This document shows positions 25,575 through 35,529 of a DNA stretch of 64,000 bases, piece by piece. Location of the stretch: contig NZ_CP051678.1 of assembly GCF_012849055.1 (NCBI RefSeq), positions 62,001 to 126,000 on the forward strand, read 5' to 3'. Each line of letters begins with the position of its first letter. The stretch's first letter is position 1. The notes below the pieces were generated by a model that was not told the origin of the DNA, ran no database searches, and worked only from the letters and a program-made list of their open reading frames with translations. This stretch comes from Spirosoma rhododendri. GTDB taxonomy: Bacteria > Bacteroidota > Bacteroidia > Cytophagales > Spirosomataceae. The position numbers and the translations under genes are program-made.

Positions 25575-26285
25575 ATGCATAGCTATACCAATAGTCACCG
25601 GATACTGGTCGCCTTAGACTGTATCATCTTCGGGTTTGACGGTAAATCGCTCAAACTGTTGTTGATCAAGCGAAACTTCGAGCCTGAGTTTGGCAAGTGG
25701 TCGCTGATGGGTGGCTTTCTGGAAGAAAACGAAGATTTGCATTCGGCCGCTTCGCGCATCCTGTTTACACTGACCGGCCTGCACAACAACTATCTGGAAT
25801 ATCTTCAGACGTTCGGCGCGGTTGACCGGGATCCCGTCGAGCGAACTATATCGGTGATACACTATGCACTGGTTACGATTGACGATCAGGACCCGGCCGC
25901 GCTGGAGGCTCATAACGCGTCGTGGATCGATTTGGGTGATAAACCGACCCTGATTTTCGACCACAATCAGATGGTGGAAACGGCCCTGCGGCAACTGCGC
26001 TACAAAGCGGCCATGTACCCCATCGGGTTTGAATTGCTGCCCGAAAAATTCACGGTGCCGCAACTGCATAAACTTTACGAAGCGATCTATAACGTGCCGC
26101 TTGACCGGCGGAATTTTAGTCGGCGAGTGATTGCCACTGATCTGCTGCGCAGGACGGGTGAAAAAGACGAAACATCATCGACCAAGAAAGGCCAGTTGTA
26201 CGCGCTCAATACCGAAAAATACCAGGCCTATCTGAACGGGTACGCCACGTTTATGCCCGAGCTGGCCGAACTCACAGCATGTTAA
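25575..26285 (+). CDS. NUDIX-type transcriptional regulator (AraR/NrtR-like)
   Basis: About 236 residues from ATG 25575; a TTG at 25542 is possible. An N-terminal NUDIX fold (about 10-150) with GKWSLMGGFLEENEDLHSAA is followed by a winged-helix part (about 160-235: FTVPQLHKLYEAIYNVPLDR, then NFSRRVIATDLLRRTG). The Nudix box keeps G-x5-E, but the catalytic REUxEE has become RILFTLTG, so it should bind but not hydrolyse its ligand, as in regulators of pentose or NAD genes. The usual target genes are missing: the next 3 kb are decayed insertion sequences. Confidence 0.8.
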   Translation: MHSYTNSHRILVALDCIIFGFDGKSLKLLLIKRNFEPEFGKWSLMGGFLEENEDLHSAASRILFTLTGLHNNYLEYLQTFGAVDRDPVERTISVIHYALVTIDDQDPAALEAHNASWIDLGDKPTLIFDHNQMVETALRQLRYKAAMYPIGFELLPEKFTVPQLHKLYEAIYNVPLDRRNFSRRVIATDLLRRTGEKDETSSTKKGQLYALNTEKYQAYLNGYATFMPELAELTAC

Positions 26286-26485
26286 CGTTTTCTATAGCTT
26301 CCACTTTTTTATCGTTTCTAAACCGATCATCAATTGACTTACCACCACACTGGCACTGCTGGCAACGGGCTACCTGCGCCTGTGCCGATCAACCAGGTCG
26401 AGTTGACCGACAATTTTTTTAATTTGTCCAAGATCAAAACGATGCAGGCAGTGACGATCCCGTTTGGTTTCAATAAGCCGGATAA

Positions 26486-26582
26486 GGCCTTCTTCCAACG
26501 GGGCGGTTTTACATGTTAAACAACTAAGAGTTGTCGGGCGCAGTAAAGGTAGTTCACCCCCATGCGCAATAGGGTTAGCATG
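26486..26582 (+). repeat. Left terminal inverted repeat
   Basis: Matches the reverse complement of 29090-29189 over its length. Most differences are C/T or G/A changes. Confidence 0.75.
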
Positions 26583-27090
26583 GTTTGACGATATTGACGG
26601 TGGCTTAATCCGAATTAATATGGCAGTCGCTATTCCATTTGCCACTCGTCAACAAATTATTCAGATGAGAGCTCAGGGCAAGTCCTATTGTCAAATCAGC
26701 CAAGAACTAAGCGTGAGTTACGATGCCGTTCGACGCATCAGCAAACGACAAGGCCAGTTTGGGGAAGTCGGACTGCTGCCCCGCTACAAGCAGTGTGGTA
26801 CCGTCGGCGTTCGCTTGGCGGCTCTTTATCATCGAGTTAGTCTATGGCTGAAACGGGCTCATCCCCTCTGGGGTGCTCCTTATATTCGCTTGCAACTCAA
26901 TGCACGTTACGCCATGGGATGCTTGCCCTCCATTCGGACGCTCCAGCTTTGGTTTAAGGCGGCTGGTTTGACTAAACCGCGCCCGTAGCTCTTGATCACG
27001 CCTAAAGTGTGGGCTGAATATCCTCATAAGGTCTGGCAAGTGGATGCCAAAGAGCACCAACGTACACTGGATGGTAGCAGCGTATGTTGG

Positions 27091-27158
27091 CTAACGATCG
27101 TCGATGAAAAGAGCGGAGCGGCTAACACCGCTCCGCTCTTTTCATCGACGATCGTTAG
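27091..27158. repeat. Perfect 31-bp fold-back at the transposase break
   Basis: Two perfect 31-base arms (27091-27121 and 27128-27158) around the loop CTAACA. The left arm is transposase coding sequence (LTIVDEKSGA); the right arm is its mirror copy, so this is an inverted duplication made exactly where the DDE transposase is interrupted. Confidence 0.85.
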
Positions 27159-27380
27159 GTTTGAAGGTCGGTACGATTCCAAGATTTGGTAGCTTACCGA
27201 TGAACGAAAAACAAAGCGGGCTACCTATCGCTCGGCAAGGTTCGTGGCCTATGGGCCGATTCAGGACCCACCCTGTCTCTACTTGAATGGCTCGTATAGA
27301 AATGTGGGACATCAGACCTGTTAGCAAGGTATTGAGCACAAACCAAGTAGACATTCGGCAGCCTTAAATTAGAAAGCATC
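27159..27380 (+). ncRNA. IS110 non-coding end, possible bridge-RNA region
   Basis: About 220 bases without a frame, between the fold-back and the IS110 transposase start. In the IS110 family the non-coding end next to the gene encodes the bridge RNA that pairs with target and donor DNA. I infer its location from this rule; no RNA fold was computed. The transposase is dead, so the RNA may be decayed too. Confidence 0.3.
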
Positions 27381-28394
27381 ATGGATATTCACTACTTCGT
27401 GGGCATTGGCATTGCGAAGGCCACCCTGGACTGGACCATTTAAAATGGTAAAAAGATGGTGCTGCAAACCAGCACACCCAATTCAGTAACGGGCATCAAG
27501 ACCGATTTACGACTGCTGAAAGCACTCCCAGACTGAAACCCTAAGCAGGCAGTCTTCTGCATGGAACATACGGGTATCTATAACGCCCATCTGTTGGACT
27601 TTCTCCACAAACTTCATTTCCCCATTTGGTTAGAGTCGTCGTTGCAAATCAAAAAAGCGGGCGGGTTGCAATGAGGTAAGACCGACTCCATCGATGCCCA
27701 GCGTATCGCAGAATATGCCTACCGCTTTCGCGACCAAATTCGTCTGTGGGAACCGCCCTGTCAAGTCATCCAGAAATTAGCTTTATTAAGTGCTGCTCGT
27801 CAGCGACTTCTCAGCGTTTACAACCAGCTTGCCGGTCCACTAACTGAACACCAGGGTTTCATTGATCCCACTCTACAAAAGCAGCTCAACAAAAGTTGTC
27901 AAGTCTCTCTGACCGCTCTGGAGAAAGATCGTAAGGCAGTCGATAAAGCCACTGATGCGCTTATAGCAGCCGATCCTCGTCTGAGCCAACTCTTTGAACT
28001 GGTCATGTCGATTCGGGGCATTGGCACGGCTACGGCTACTGAGATTGTCAGTGCCACCAATGAAATGAAGACGATCACCGACCCCAAAAAGATGGGCTGC
28101 CATGCCGGGATAGCCCCCTTTAACTAGCAGTCGGGCAGTAGCGTCCGGGGACGCCCCAGTGTGAGTCAACATGCTCGTAAGCGGCTGAAGTCTCTGTTTC
28201 ATTTGGATGCGATGTCAGCTATCCGTGCCAAAGGGGAATTGCAGGATTGCTACCAGCGCAAAGTCAAGGAAGGAAAGAATAAGATGCTCGTCCTCAATGC
28301 GGTTCGTAACAAACTCATCCGTCGGGTGTATGCGGTGGTAGCACGGGGCGGGAAATATGACAAAAACTATCTGTCATCAGTTCATAAACCATAG
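27381..28394 (+). pseudogene. IS110-family transposase with four nonsense codons
   Basis: A 338-codon frame that is complete except for stops: TAA after GIGIAKATLDWTI, TGA after LLKALPD, TGA after KKAGGLQ and TAG after HAGIAPFN. The N-terminal DEDD domain (VGIGIAKATLDW, CMEHTGIYN, GKTDSIDAQRIAEYA) and the C-terminal Ser domain (SIRGIGTATATEIVSATN, SGSSVRGRPSVSQHARKR) are all in one frame. At least two of the stops look like single C-to-T or G-to-A changes of Trp/Arg codons. It sits inside the DDE transposase gene. Confidence 0.8.
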
Positions 28395-29089
28395 AAATCG
28401 GCCCGGCTATGGCCGAATTGGCCAAGTGCCCCTAGGCTCAATCTGTGAGCAACTAAGACTTGTTTTCGAGCAATGGGGGTTGCCTCAGTTCATCAAGATT
28501 AATAATGGGCGACCGTTTGGTGACCCGAAGCGATTACAGATTCCACTGCTTCCACTTTGGCTGGTGGGCTATACCATTAAGCCGATCTGGAACCGAGCTG
28601 CTCAACCCACCGACAACGCTAAGGTAGAACGGGCCCAAGCTACCACCACCAAATGGGCTGATTTGGCGACTTGCTCCGACATCACAGATCTTCGGCAGAA
28701 ACTAGCTGGGCTTATTCTCACCCAGCGCGGACGCTATCCGGTTTGGCGATTGAATGAGTAGACTCGCCAGCAAGCCTATCCAACCATCAACACTCTGCTA
28801 TGCCCCTTTGACGTAAACCAGTTCGACTATCAACAGGCCCTAGGCTTTCTCCAATCGCAGTGCTGACATCGGAAAGCGAGCAAGACTGCGGTTATCTCCT
28901 TCTATTATCAACAGTGGTTTGTGAATCGTTCGGTGGCGGATCAGGGAGTGAGTATTCGGTTAGATGCTAGCAGCAATGAATGGCTGATTTTTACCGATAC
29001 GGGTGAGTTCATCAAATCCTTTTCCAACACGGTCATTACTCAGCAAGCTTTGTTACGCCTACCTACAAGCCAAACGAACTCGGACGAAT

Positions 29090-29189
29090 CATGCTAACTG
29101 TATTGCGCATGGGGGTGAGCTATGTTTACTACGCCCGACAGCTCTTAGTTGTTTAACGTGTAAAACCGCCCCGTTGGAAGAAGAAGGCC
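29090..29189 (-). repeat. Right terminal inverted repeat
   Basis: Inverted partner of 26486-26582. It overlaps the last codons of the transposase remnant. Confidence 0.75.
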
Positions 29190-29902
29190 TATAGCCGCCA
29201 AGTTACTGGACATCCATCCATTGGGACGTCAACAGATTCTAAATGATGGATGCCAAATAGCGAATCAAGTGAGTGAATGACTGCGCATGACCAGGTAGAC
29301 TAGTGATGCTTTGACCAACGAAAGAACCGTTGAACGACTCCCATCCCAATATACCGGTTGCGGCAACGAGCCTTTTCAACCGCTTCTTGCAAGGGCACTC
29401 TATAAACCATCACCGCCCGATGGCCCGCAACAATAGCGATGAGCCCCCTACTCTGTCCATCGTTTTTAAACCAGATCGCCAGAGTGATGCCACTCGTCAA
29501 TGGTGACGTCTTGCGTTTTGACGGGGCCACCCCGCGGCTGTTTACTGCCCGTTTCAAGCCGCTATCAATGCGGTAAGCTTCCGGCATGTCGACCCTGTGA
29601 GCAGGACGGGAAGTGAGGTATAAACAAGGTCAATCGAACATAGCGCCGAACAGCAGATAAACATATATAGACGCATTCGTACTCAGAAAATGGTTACATC
29701 GGACTCAAAGTAGTGCTACTAAACCCGTTGAAAGAAAAGCTACGTATACTTTTGACTGTGATTCACCCATAATGCTTCAGCTATCGTTCTCGCCTATCTG
29801 TTCCGCCCCGAGACAGCTCGGTGGCGTGTTGACCAATGGTCATCGGGGCTACTACGTTTTCAGCCTGCCCAGTTTGCATCAATTAATCAATCACACAATC
29901 GC
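29190..29902. other. Gene-free stretch next to the decayed element
   Basis: About 710 bases. The only frame of note is a 95-residue one on the minus strand (29300-29587) without recognisable features; I do not call it. No promoter motif or hairpin stands out. Confidence 0.3.
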
Positions 29903-32900
29903 ATGGTCAATTCTACCTACTATTTCGGCGACCGGAGAAACCGGCGCTGGTATGGGCTTACCCTGCTTGGCTGGCTGCTGGTAGGGGGAGCCTTTTTGGG
30001 CAAACCCAGGACTCTTTTTTCGAACCGGTGTCCACGGCTCAGGCACGCCTGGCGGCAACGACCCCGGCTATGCCTAACGCCAGGCTGTGCAAGCTCAATG
30101 AAGCTGGACTGCGCAGCGCGCTGATTAACACGGCCAAGCAGGACGAGCGCGGGAAAACGGCCGTAACGATTGCCCTCCCCTTACCCAACGGCACGAGCGA
30201 ACGCTTCACCCTGCGTGAAACCCAGGTACTCGCCCCCGCGCTGGCGGCAGCCAACCCCACTTTTAAAACCTACGAGGGCACCGGCACCCTTCATAAGGAG
30301 TACATCATTCGGATGAGCCTATCGAGTCTGGGTCTGGAAGCCCTGATCTGGGGCGTTGACAACGATGCCGTTTACGTCGCCAAAGTAATCACTCCGTCCG
30401 GTAGCCCGCTGTACCAATCGTATTATGCCCGCGATGCCAGGAAGGCCGGCGCGGTCAGCCAGCCAGCGGGGGATCACCACTGCGGCACTGTCGGTACCAC
30501 CGACAAACCAGCGTTACCCGGCCTGAAAGCAACCGACAAAGGACTACGCATGGGGGCTGGCACGGCTGCCATCAGCAATGGTAAAACCATTCGCGTGTTC
30601 AGAATGGCCATTGCTACCACCGGCGAGTGGACCCGCAACGCCGGCAGGTACACCGAATCGCCCGATGATTTAGCCAAAGTGCGGACCAATGCCCTGGCCG
30701 TCGTGATGAGTTCGGTTAACCGCATCAACGGCATTTACGAGCGCGAACTGGCCTGCCGCTTTACGCTGGTTAACCCGGATACCAATGGGCCTGACAATAT
30801 CATTTTTGACGACCCGGCTACTGATCCTTACGACAATACGTCCAGTTCAGCCCAGTTAGCCCTTAACCAGAAAACGGTCGATGCGAAAGTAAAAACGGCA
30901 AACTACGATGTCGGGCATCTGTTCGGCACGGGAGGGGGTGGCGTGGCCGCATCGCCCTCGCTCTGTAGTGCCGGGGATAAAGCACGGGGATACAGTGCCC
31001 GGGGCACCAACACGGGTGATCCGTTTGTGGTCGATTATTTTGCCCATGAACTGGGCCATCAGTTTAGTATGGATCATACCTACAACGTGAGAGATGAAGA
31101 TGGAACGACTTGTTACACGCGGGCCGCAGACGAAGCCTACGAAGTGGCCTCCGGTTCCACCATCATGAGCTACGTGGGCATCTGTAGCGAAGGGCGTAAC
31201 TTACAGCAGTACAACGACTTTGCCCTGCCGGCCTTCCACATCTCCAGCATCACCAAGGCGACCACGTATCTGGCATCGGCCGATGTAGCAGGTTGTGGTA
31301 CTGCCGCCGGCAATACGAATAGCATTCCCACCGTTTCGGCGGGCAGCGCGTACGTCATTCCCCGCCTGACGCCCTTCACGCTGACGGCTACCGGGGCTGA
31401 TGCTGATGCCGGCGATGCGGCCAACCTGCTGTATTCGTGGGAAGAATTTGACCTGGCCCCGGCCAATGGGGCTTCCGGCTTCGGTGGTAGCCCGTCGGGC
31501 GTCTACGACATCGATGGTGATGGCGTAGCCCGGCCCATCCTGCGGGCCTACTCGCCGGTGAAGAGTCCCCAGCGCACGTTTCCCAGCCCGGCCTTTATTC
31601 TCAATTCGCAGACCAATGCAACACCGGGTGATAATCAGCCGGGTTTGTTCTACACGGGCACCCATCCTACGGGTTATCCGGGTGCCACCTGCCCAACGGG
31701 CCAGACCTGCCTCATCGGCGAACGCCTGCCCGCCATTGCCCGGACCATGACTTTTCGGGTATCGGTGCGTGACCTCCGGGGTGGGGTGGCCGACGCCGGG
31801 ACAACGGTAACCGTCGTGAACACGCCGGGGGCGTTCCGGCTCACCAGCTTCGATAACGCAACGACGGTAGCGGGCAACTCCCAACAAGTGGTTACCTGGA
31901 ACGTAGTGGGTACCAATCAGGCACCCATTAATTGCGCTACCGTCGCCATCAAACTCTCGACCGACGGTGGTCTTAGCTTCCCAACTACGCTGCTGGCCAG
32001 CACACCCAACGATGGGTCGGAGGTGGTGGTGATGCCGAATAATGTTACAACGACGACGGCCCGCCTGCGGGTGGAGGCGGTCGGCAACATCTTTTTCGAC
32101 ATCTCAAACACGAACTTCAGCATCAACCCAGAGGTATCCCCAGGAGAACCTATTGTGAAAGTAACCAGTACGGATCCCAACGCGTCGGAAGGCCGCCCAA
32201 GCGGCGGTGGCCGCCGGGCGGCTTCGGGAGCCAGACAAGCAGCGGCTGATCCGGGGTTTATTCAGTTTGAGCGTAACACCAGCCAGGGAACGCTGGTAGT
32301 TAACTACATGATTGGTGGTACGGCCACTAGTGGAGTCGATTTTGAAACCCTGCCCACCTCCATTACGTTTGCCGAAGGCCAAACGGTATTTATCGAAGAA
32401 CTGGATCCGCTGGAGGACGACATTGTTGAGGGCGACGAGACAGTGGTGATTACCCTGCTGGATAGTGATAACTACGATCCCGATCCTAATGAACTGACTA
32501 CCACCCTGACGATAAAAGACGGTACGGTAACGCCCAAGGCTCCATTTTCGATTACGAGTGTCACGACGGTGAGTTGCACAACGGTTACGGCCGGCGAACG
32601 CCGGTTAACGTTTACCCCCCAGTACGCGGGTGACAACGGGAGTCCCATCAGTTTCTCGGTCGTCAACGAGCTGCTGCCTACTACCAACCTGGGTCCCTAC
32701 TCGCTACGGCTCTACACGGATAACCCAACCGTCACTCTGAGCGCGGTACAGCGCGGCACCGTGAGTACATTTAGCTACAATTGGCTCGGCGAATGTACCG
32801 GTGGTACAACGCCCCCTACTACTCCGCCAGTGGGTCCGTTCAGCATCACGGGTGCCACGACGGTGCGCTGTGAAGTCGTCTCGGGGGGTGAGCGCCGGCT

Positions 32901-33384
32901 GACCTTCACGCCAACTTACGCCGGTCAGGATGGCAGCCCCGTCAGCTTCTCGGTCGTCAACGAGCTACTGCCCACCACCAGCCCGGGACCCTACAGTCTG
33001 CGGATCTATACGGATAATCCGGCCATCACGCTCAGTGCCGAGCAGCGCGGGGTGGTCAGCCAGTTCAGCTACCGCTGGCTGGAGGCCTGTAACGCAAATG
33101 CCCGGCCATCGGCTGAGCAGGAAGGTACTTTAACGGTGACGATATTGGGTAACCCAGTAGCCGGGAATCAGGTAGAGGTGGAAGTTCGGGGGGCTGAGGG
33201 CCAGCCACTGCATCTGTCCCTCCGTGATGAACACGGTCATTTGGTGAGCCAGCAGACGGTCGAACGGTCGGGAGCGGTGGTCAGTCAGACGCTCCGGTTT
33301 GGTCCCCAGCCGGCGGGTATACTGGTGCTGCTAGTTAGTACACTTGGCCAGAGCCAGCGGGTCAGAATCCTCAAGGTAAACTAA
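29903..33384 (+). CDS. Secreted reprolysin-like zinc metalloprotease with T9SS C-terminal domain; one frameshift near the signal peptide
   Basis: Reading from ATG 29903 gives a signal peptide (RRWYGLTLLGWLLVGGAF). The frame then shifts at TTTTT (29993-29997); one more T gives AFFGQTQDSFFEPVSTAQA and joins the long frame, total about 1160 residues. Catalytic motif HELGHQFSMDH (zinc His, Glu, His, His) lies about a third in. Further on: a reprolysin-type C-half (STIMSYVGICSEG), Ig-like parts, a Calx-beta-like segment (DIVEGDETVVITLL), two 85-residue repeats, and a C-terminal type IX sorting domain ending VLLVSTLGQSQRVRILKVN. Without repair the long frame could start at GTG 30028 but would lack export. 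Likely a cell-surface or released protease. Confidence 0.82.
32542..33090 (+). repeat. Two tandem 85-codon repeats in the protease
   Basis: Units 32542-32796 and 32836-33090, each 255 bases, share PFSI..TTV.C, GERRLTFTP.YAG, SFSVVNELLPTT and PYSLR.YTDNP. They are joined by a Thr/Pro linker (TGGTTPPTTPPVG). Each ends in Cys after a conserved Trp. Domain type not recognised; probably beta-sandwich adhesion or carbohydrate-binding modules. Confidence 0.8.
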
Positions 33385-33416
33385 CGCTGGCTTAAGTCGT
33401 TAGCCCGCATACCGGT

Positions 33417-33457
33417 CCATAAACAGTCGTCCTCGTAGCGAGGACGACTGTTTATGG
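33417..33457. terminator. Hairpin after the protease gene
   Basis: Nineteen-base perfect arms (33417-33435 and 33439-33457) around TAG, 33 bases after the protease stop. No long T tract follows, but the stem is strong. Probably the protease terminator. Confidence 0.65.
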
Positions 33458-33534
33458 ATTTATTTCGGCCATAATCGGGCCGTGGATATGCGCCATGCCT
33501 GGTAAGATCGCTTTGTTGACAAAAACCCACGCTA

Positions 33535-33816
33535 TTGATGATACCCTGCGTTGCTGAAGAAGGGGTAGACGGGTTCGAACCGGTACAGGTGGAGTCGGCT
33601 CAATACTGCATTTTTTTGACCGGAGCCGGAGCGCCCCAGCTACTCCCTGAGCTGGCCGTACCCCACGGCTATCAGCCCCATAAAGGCGATATTTTAGCGG
33701 GAAGGCAGGGACTTTACCGGGTGACGGGATACGTTAGCTATCAGTACCCGGAGCACCCTATGGTGGTCAGTATCTCCGTGCTTCCTTTGGCTGATTCCGG
33801 TCAAACGGTAAAGTAG
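33535..33816 (+). CDS. Hypothetical protein, 93 residues
   Basis: ATG 33535 (or 33538). Predicted to be mostly beta (QYCIFLTGAGAPQLL; KGDILAGRQGLYRVTGYVSY; MVVSISVLPLA), reminiscent of small OB/SH3-like plasmid proteins, but no family recognised. It is followed by the remnant of the 16667-type gene, so these two small gene types occur together. Confidence 0.5.
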   Translation: MMIPCVAEEGVDGFEPVQVESAQYCIFLTGAGAPQLLPELAVPHGYQPHKGDILAGRQGLYRVTGYVSYQYPEHPMVVSISVLPLADSGQTVK

Positions 33817-33908
33817 CTGACTCAGGGGCCCCGCGGTCAAAAATCGCCCGTTTACGGTTGCCAGTCCAACTAGCCTATTGCCAGTTTACTGGTAAAAAAT
33901 CAACTGAA

Positions 33909-34050
33909 TGCCCAGATGCTCTGCTCTACGAGGGCAACCTGTAAGACAGCACCGCACCGGCGGCCCGGCCACCATCAAATCGCCACTGACAAGCGGCTCA
34001 AGCGGGTAACCTCATGCGTCAACTGTATGCGCATTGAACGAATTACGTAA
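33909..34050 (+). pseudogene. Remnant of a gene related to the one at 16667
   Basis: The stretch encodes ALLYEGNL followed by TAA, and in another frame RLKRVTSCVNCMRIERIT before TAA at 34048. These match YEGNL and LLRRVEVYVNCVRIERTS of the 16667 gene in the same order and spacing. At least one stop and one shift separate them. Confidence 0.6.
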
Positions 34051-34121
34051 CTAGTTCGACACTGCTTACCACAAGCTCACTATACAGCATCTTATCTTCT
34101 CAAATTAATATACGCGTACAA

Positions 34122-34913
34122 ATGAAAATTTTAAATGACATTATTAAACAGAATATCGGGAAAATGTATTCTGCTTATGATGAGCAAAAGGTTATTTTGA
34201 CCTATCTCACCAAAATTCAACATAAAAAAATAGTAGTTGATATTGCGGCACAGGATGGCGTAAACATGTCAAATACATATAGCTTGTACAGAGCTGGCTA
34301 TTCAGGATTAGCCGTCGAATGCAATAGTAAATTCTTTGCCTCGCTGGCGAAATCTTATAAACGCTTAGACCAGGTAATGCTTAGTAAACTATATGTTTAT
34401 CCTGAGAACGTAGTTCAACTATTAGAAGCGTATCAGATTCCTTATGACTTTGGTTTCCTCAACTTTGATATTGATGGTTATGATCACTTTGTACTCAACC
34501 AATTGCTGACACAATACCGCCCATCCTTGATATGTGTTGAAATCAACGAGAAAATCCCTTATCCGATCAAGTTTACCGTCAAGTATAGCCGCGATTATGT
34601 ATGGGATAGGAGTCATTTTTATGGCCAGTCAATCGCTCAATTGTACATTTTGTGTGAGCGATACAACTATGATTTGGTCGAACTACATTACAACAATGCC
34701 TTTCTCATACCAGCAGAACAAAACAAACTATTTCCCAGCTTACAGCCGGGAGAAGCCTATAAGAAGGGCTATAAATGTCAGCCTGATAGAACACAAAAAT
34801 TTCCGTGGAATAAAGACATGGACGCTGCCTTGGATCTTTCTCCCGATAAAGCGTTGGCCTTCATCAATGACTACTTCAGTAAATACGAAGGGCAGTATGA
34901 AGTAAGTATTTAA
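34122..34913 (+). CDS. FkbM-like SAM-dependent methyltransferase, AT-rich
   Basis: A 263-residue protein. KKIVVDIAAQDGVNMSNTYS corresponds to the glycine-rich SAM-binding loop of FkbM-type methyltransferases (usual form DIGAxDGxxxSNT), and YSGLAVECN is the acidic strand-2 end. DFGFLNFDIDGYDHFVL matches the family's later D-x-D-G block. Such enzymes modify sugars or polyketides. The gene is much richer in A and T than its neighbours and stands alone, so it is probably transferred. Glu/Gly changes in the SAM loop leave activity uncertain. Confidence 0.6.
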   Translation: MKILNDIIKQNIGKMYSAYDEQKVILTYLTKIQHKKIVVDIAAQDGVNMSNTYSLYRAGYSGLAVECNSKFFASLAKSYKRLDQVMLSKLYVYPENVVQLLEAYQIPYDFGFLNFDIDGYDHFVLNQLLTQYRPSLICVEINEKIPYPIKFTVKYSRDYVWDRSHFYGQSIAQLYILCERYNYDLVELHYNNAFLIPAEQNKLFPSLQPGEAYKKGYKCQPDRTQKFPWNKDMDAALDLSPDKALAFINDYFSKYEGQYEVSI

Positions 34914-35529
34914 TTGATCAAATCAACAAAACAGAGGTAGTAGGGTGGACACCCACATTCGTACGAAATGTTTCATCAGAACCAATCTGGTTCACCCTTC
35001 AAAAGTTAATTCGATTCTAAGCTGATCAGATTACGTAAGATGTCTTCCGAAAAGTCATACTCGCCCGCCCGGCGGCCCGGCTGGAAGTTGATCTGTTTCC
35101 GACTTAACGGACTTCTTTTGGTAAATCGGGTCAGTTGTCTAGGCGGTACAATACTTTTATACAGGAACATAATTAATTGCAAGCCAATAATTTGTAGCGG
35201 TATTTTGACGGCCTGTGCACCCAAAATGAGCAGTATAGTTACCAGGTTTCAAAAAACTCGATAATTGATGCGATTAAGTGAGTCGGATGGCAACGGCCCG
35301 CACGGGCGGCCCCGAACCGTCGCCGAAGCGATTTGATCCTACAGACACAGGATCAACCGTTTTAAGGGACTATAAATGCGAACTTACTACGTAACCTGTT
35401 ATTTTTATTCAATCCACCGGTTGATTGAAATCTTCATTGTAACTAGTCAGTAATTAGTTGATTGACTATCCTACACGAAAGTAGTGTACCACTTATACAG
35501 CGTACCCGAAAGATGGTCATTTTTGCCGC
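34914..35529. other. Gene-free stretch
   Basis: About 615 bases; short frames on both strands only, none with features. It contains the promoter of the two-component operon. Nothing else seen. Confidence 0.3.

Larger units (their letters stand above)
26620..29097 (+). pseudogene. DDE (rve-type) transposase, broken by stops and by an IS110 insertion
   Basis: The frame starts at ATG 26620 with a helix-turn-helix (RQQIIQMRAQGKSYCQISQE, then LSVSYDAVRRISK). After a TAG at 26986 it continues with the catalytic core start HKVWQVDAKEHQRT and WLTIVDEKSGAA, breaks at about 27121, and resumes near 28400 with YGRIGQVPLGSICEQLRLVF. The second catalytic block reads IKINNGRPFGDP, where related enzymes have IDNGRP, so the Asp is changed to Asn. 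The Glu block is NAKVERAQ. Further stops: TAG at 28759 and TGA at 28864. The flanking frame stays in phase throughout, so decay was by point changes only. Confidence 0.7.
26486..29189. mobile_element. Decayed insertion sequence with ~95-bp terminal inverted repeats, carrying a nested IS110 element
   Basis: The sequences 26486-26582 and 29090-29189 are inverted copies with about ten differences and a 3-base indel; both contain CCAACGGGGCGGTTTTACA and CACCCCCATGCGCAATA. Between them lies one DDE transposase frame that is interrupted by an IS110-family element. All frames hold stop codons, so nothing here can move by itself. I cannot tell which bases are the exact element ends, since the matching region extends beyond TGTTAAACAACTAAG, which looks like a terminus. 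Confidence 0.7.

Noticed and set aside
29300..29587. 95-residue minus-strand frame next to the decayed element
   Set aside because: Basic, low-information residues, no motif, no neighbours and lies in a decayed region.
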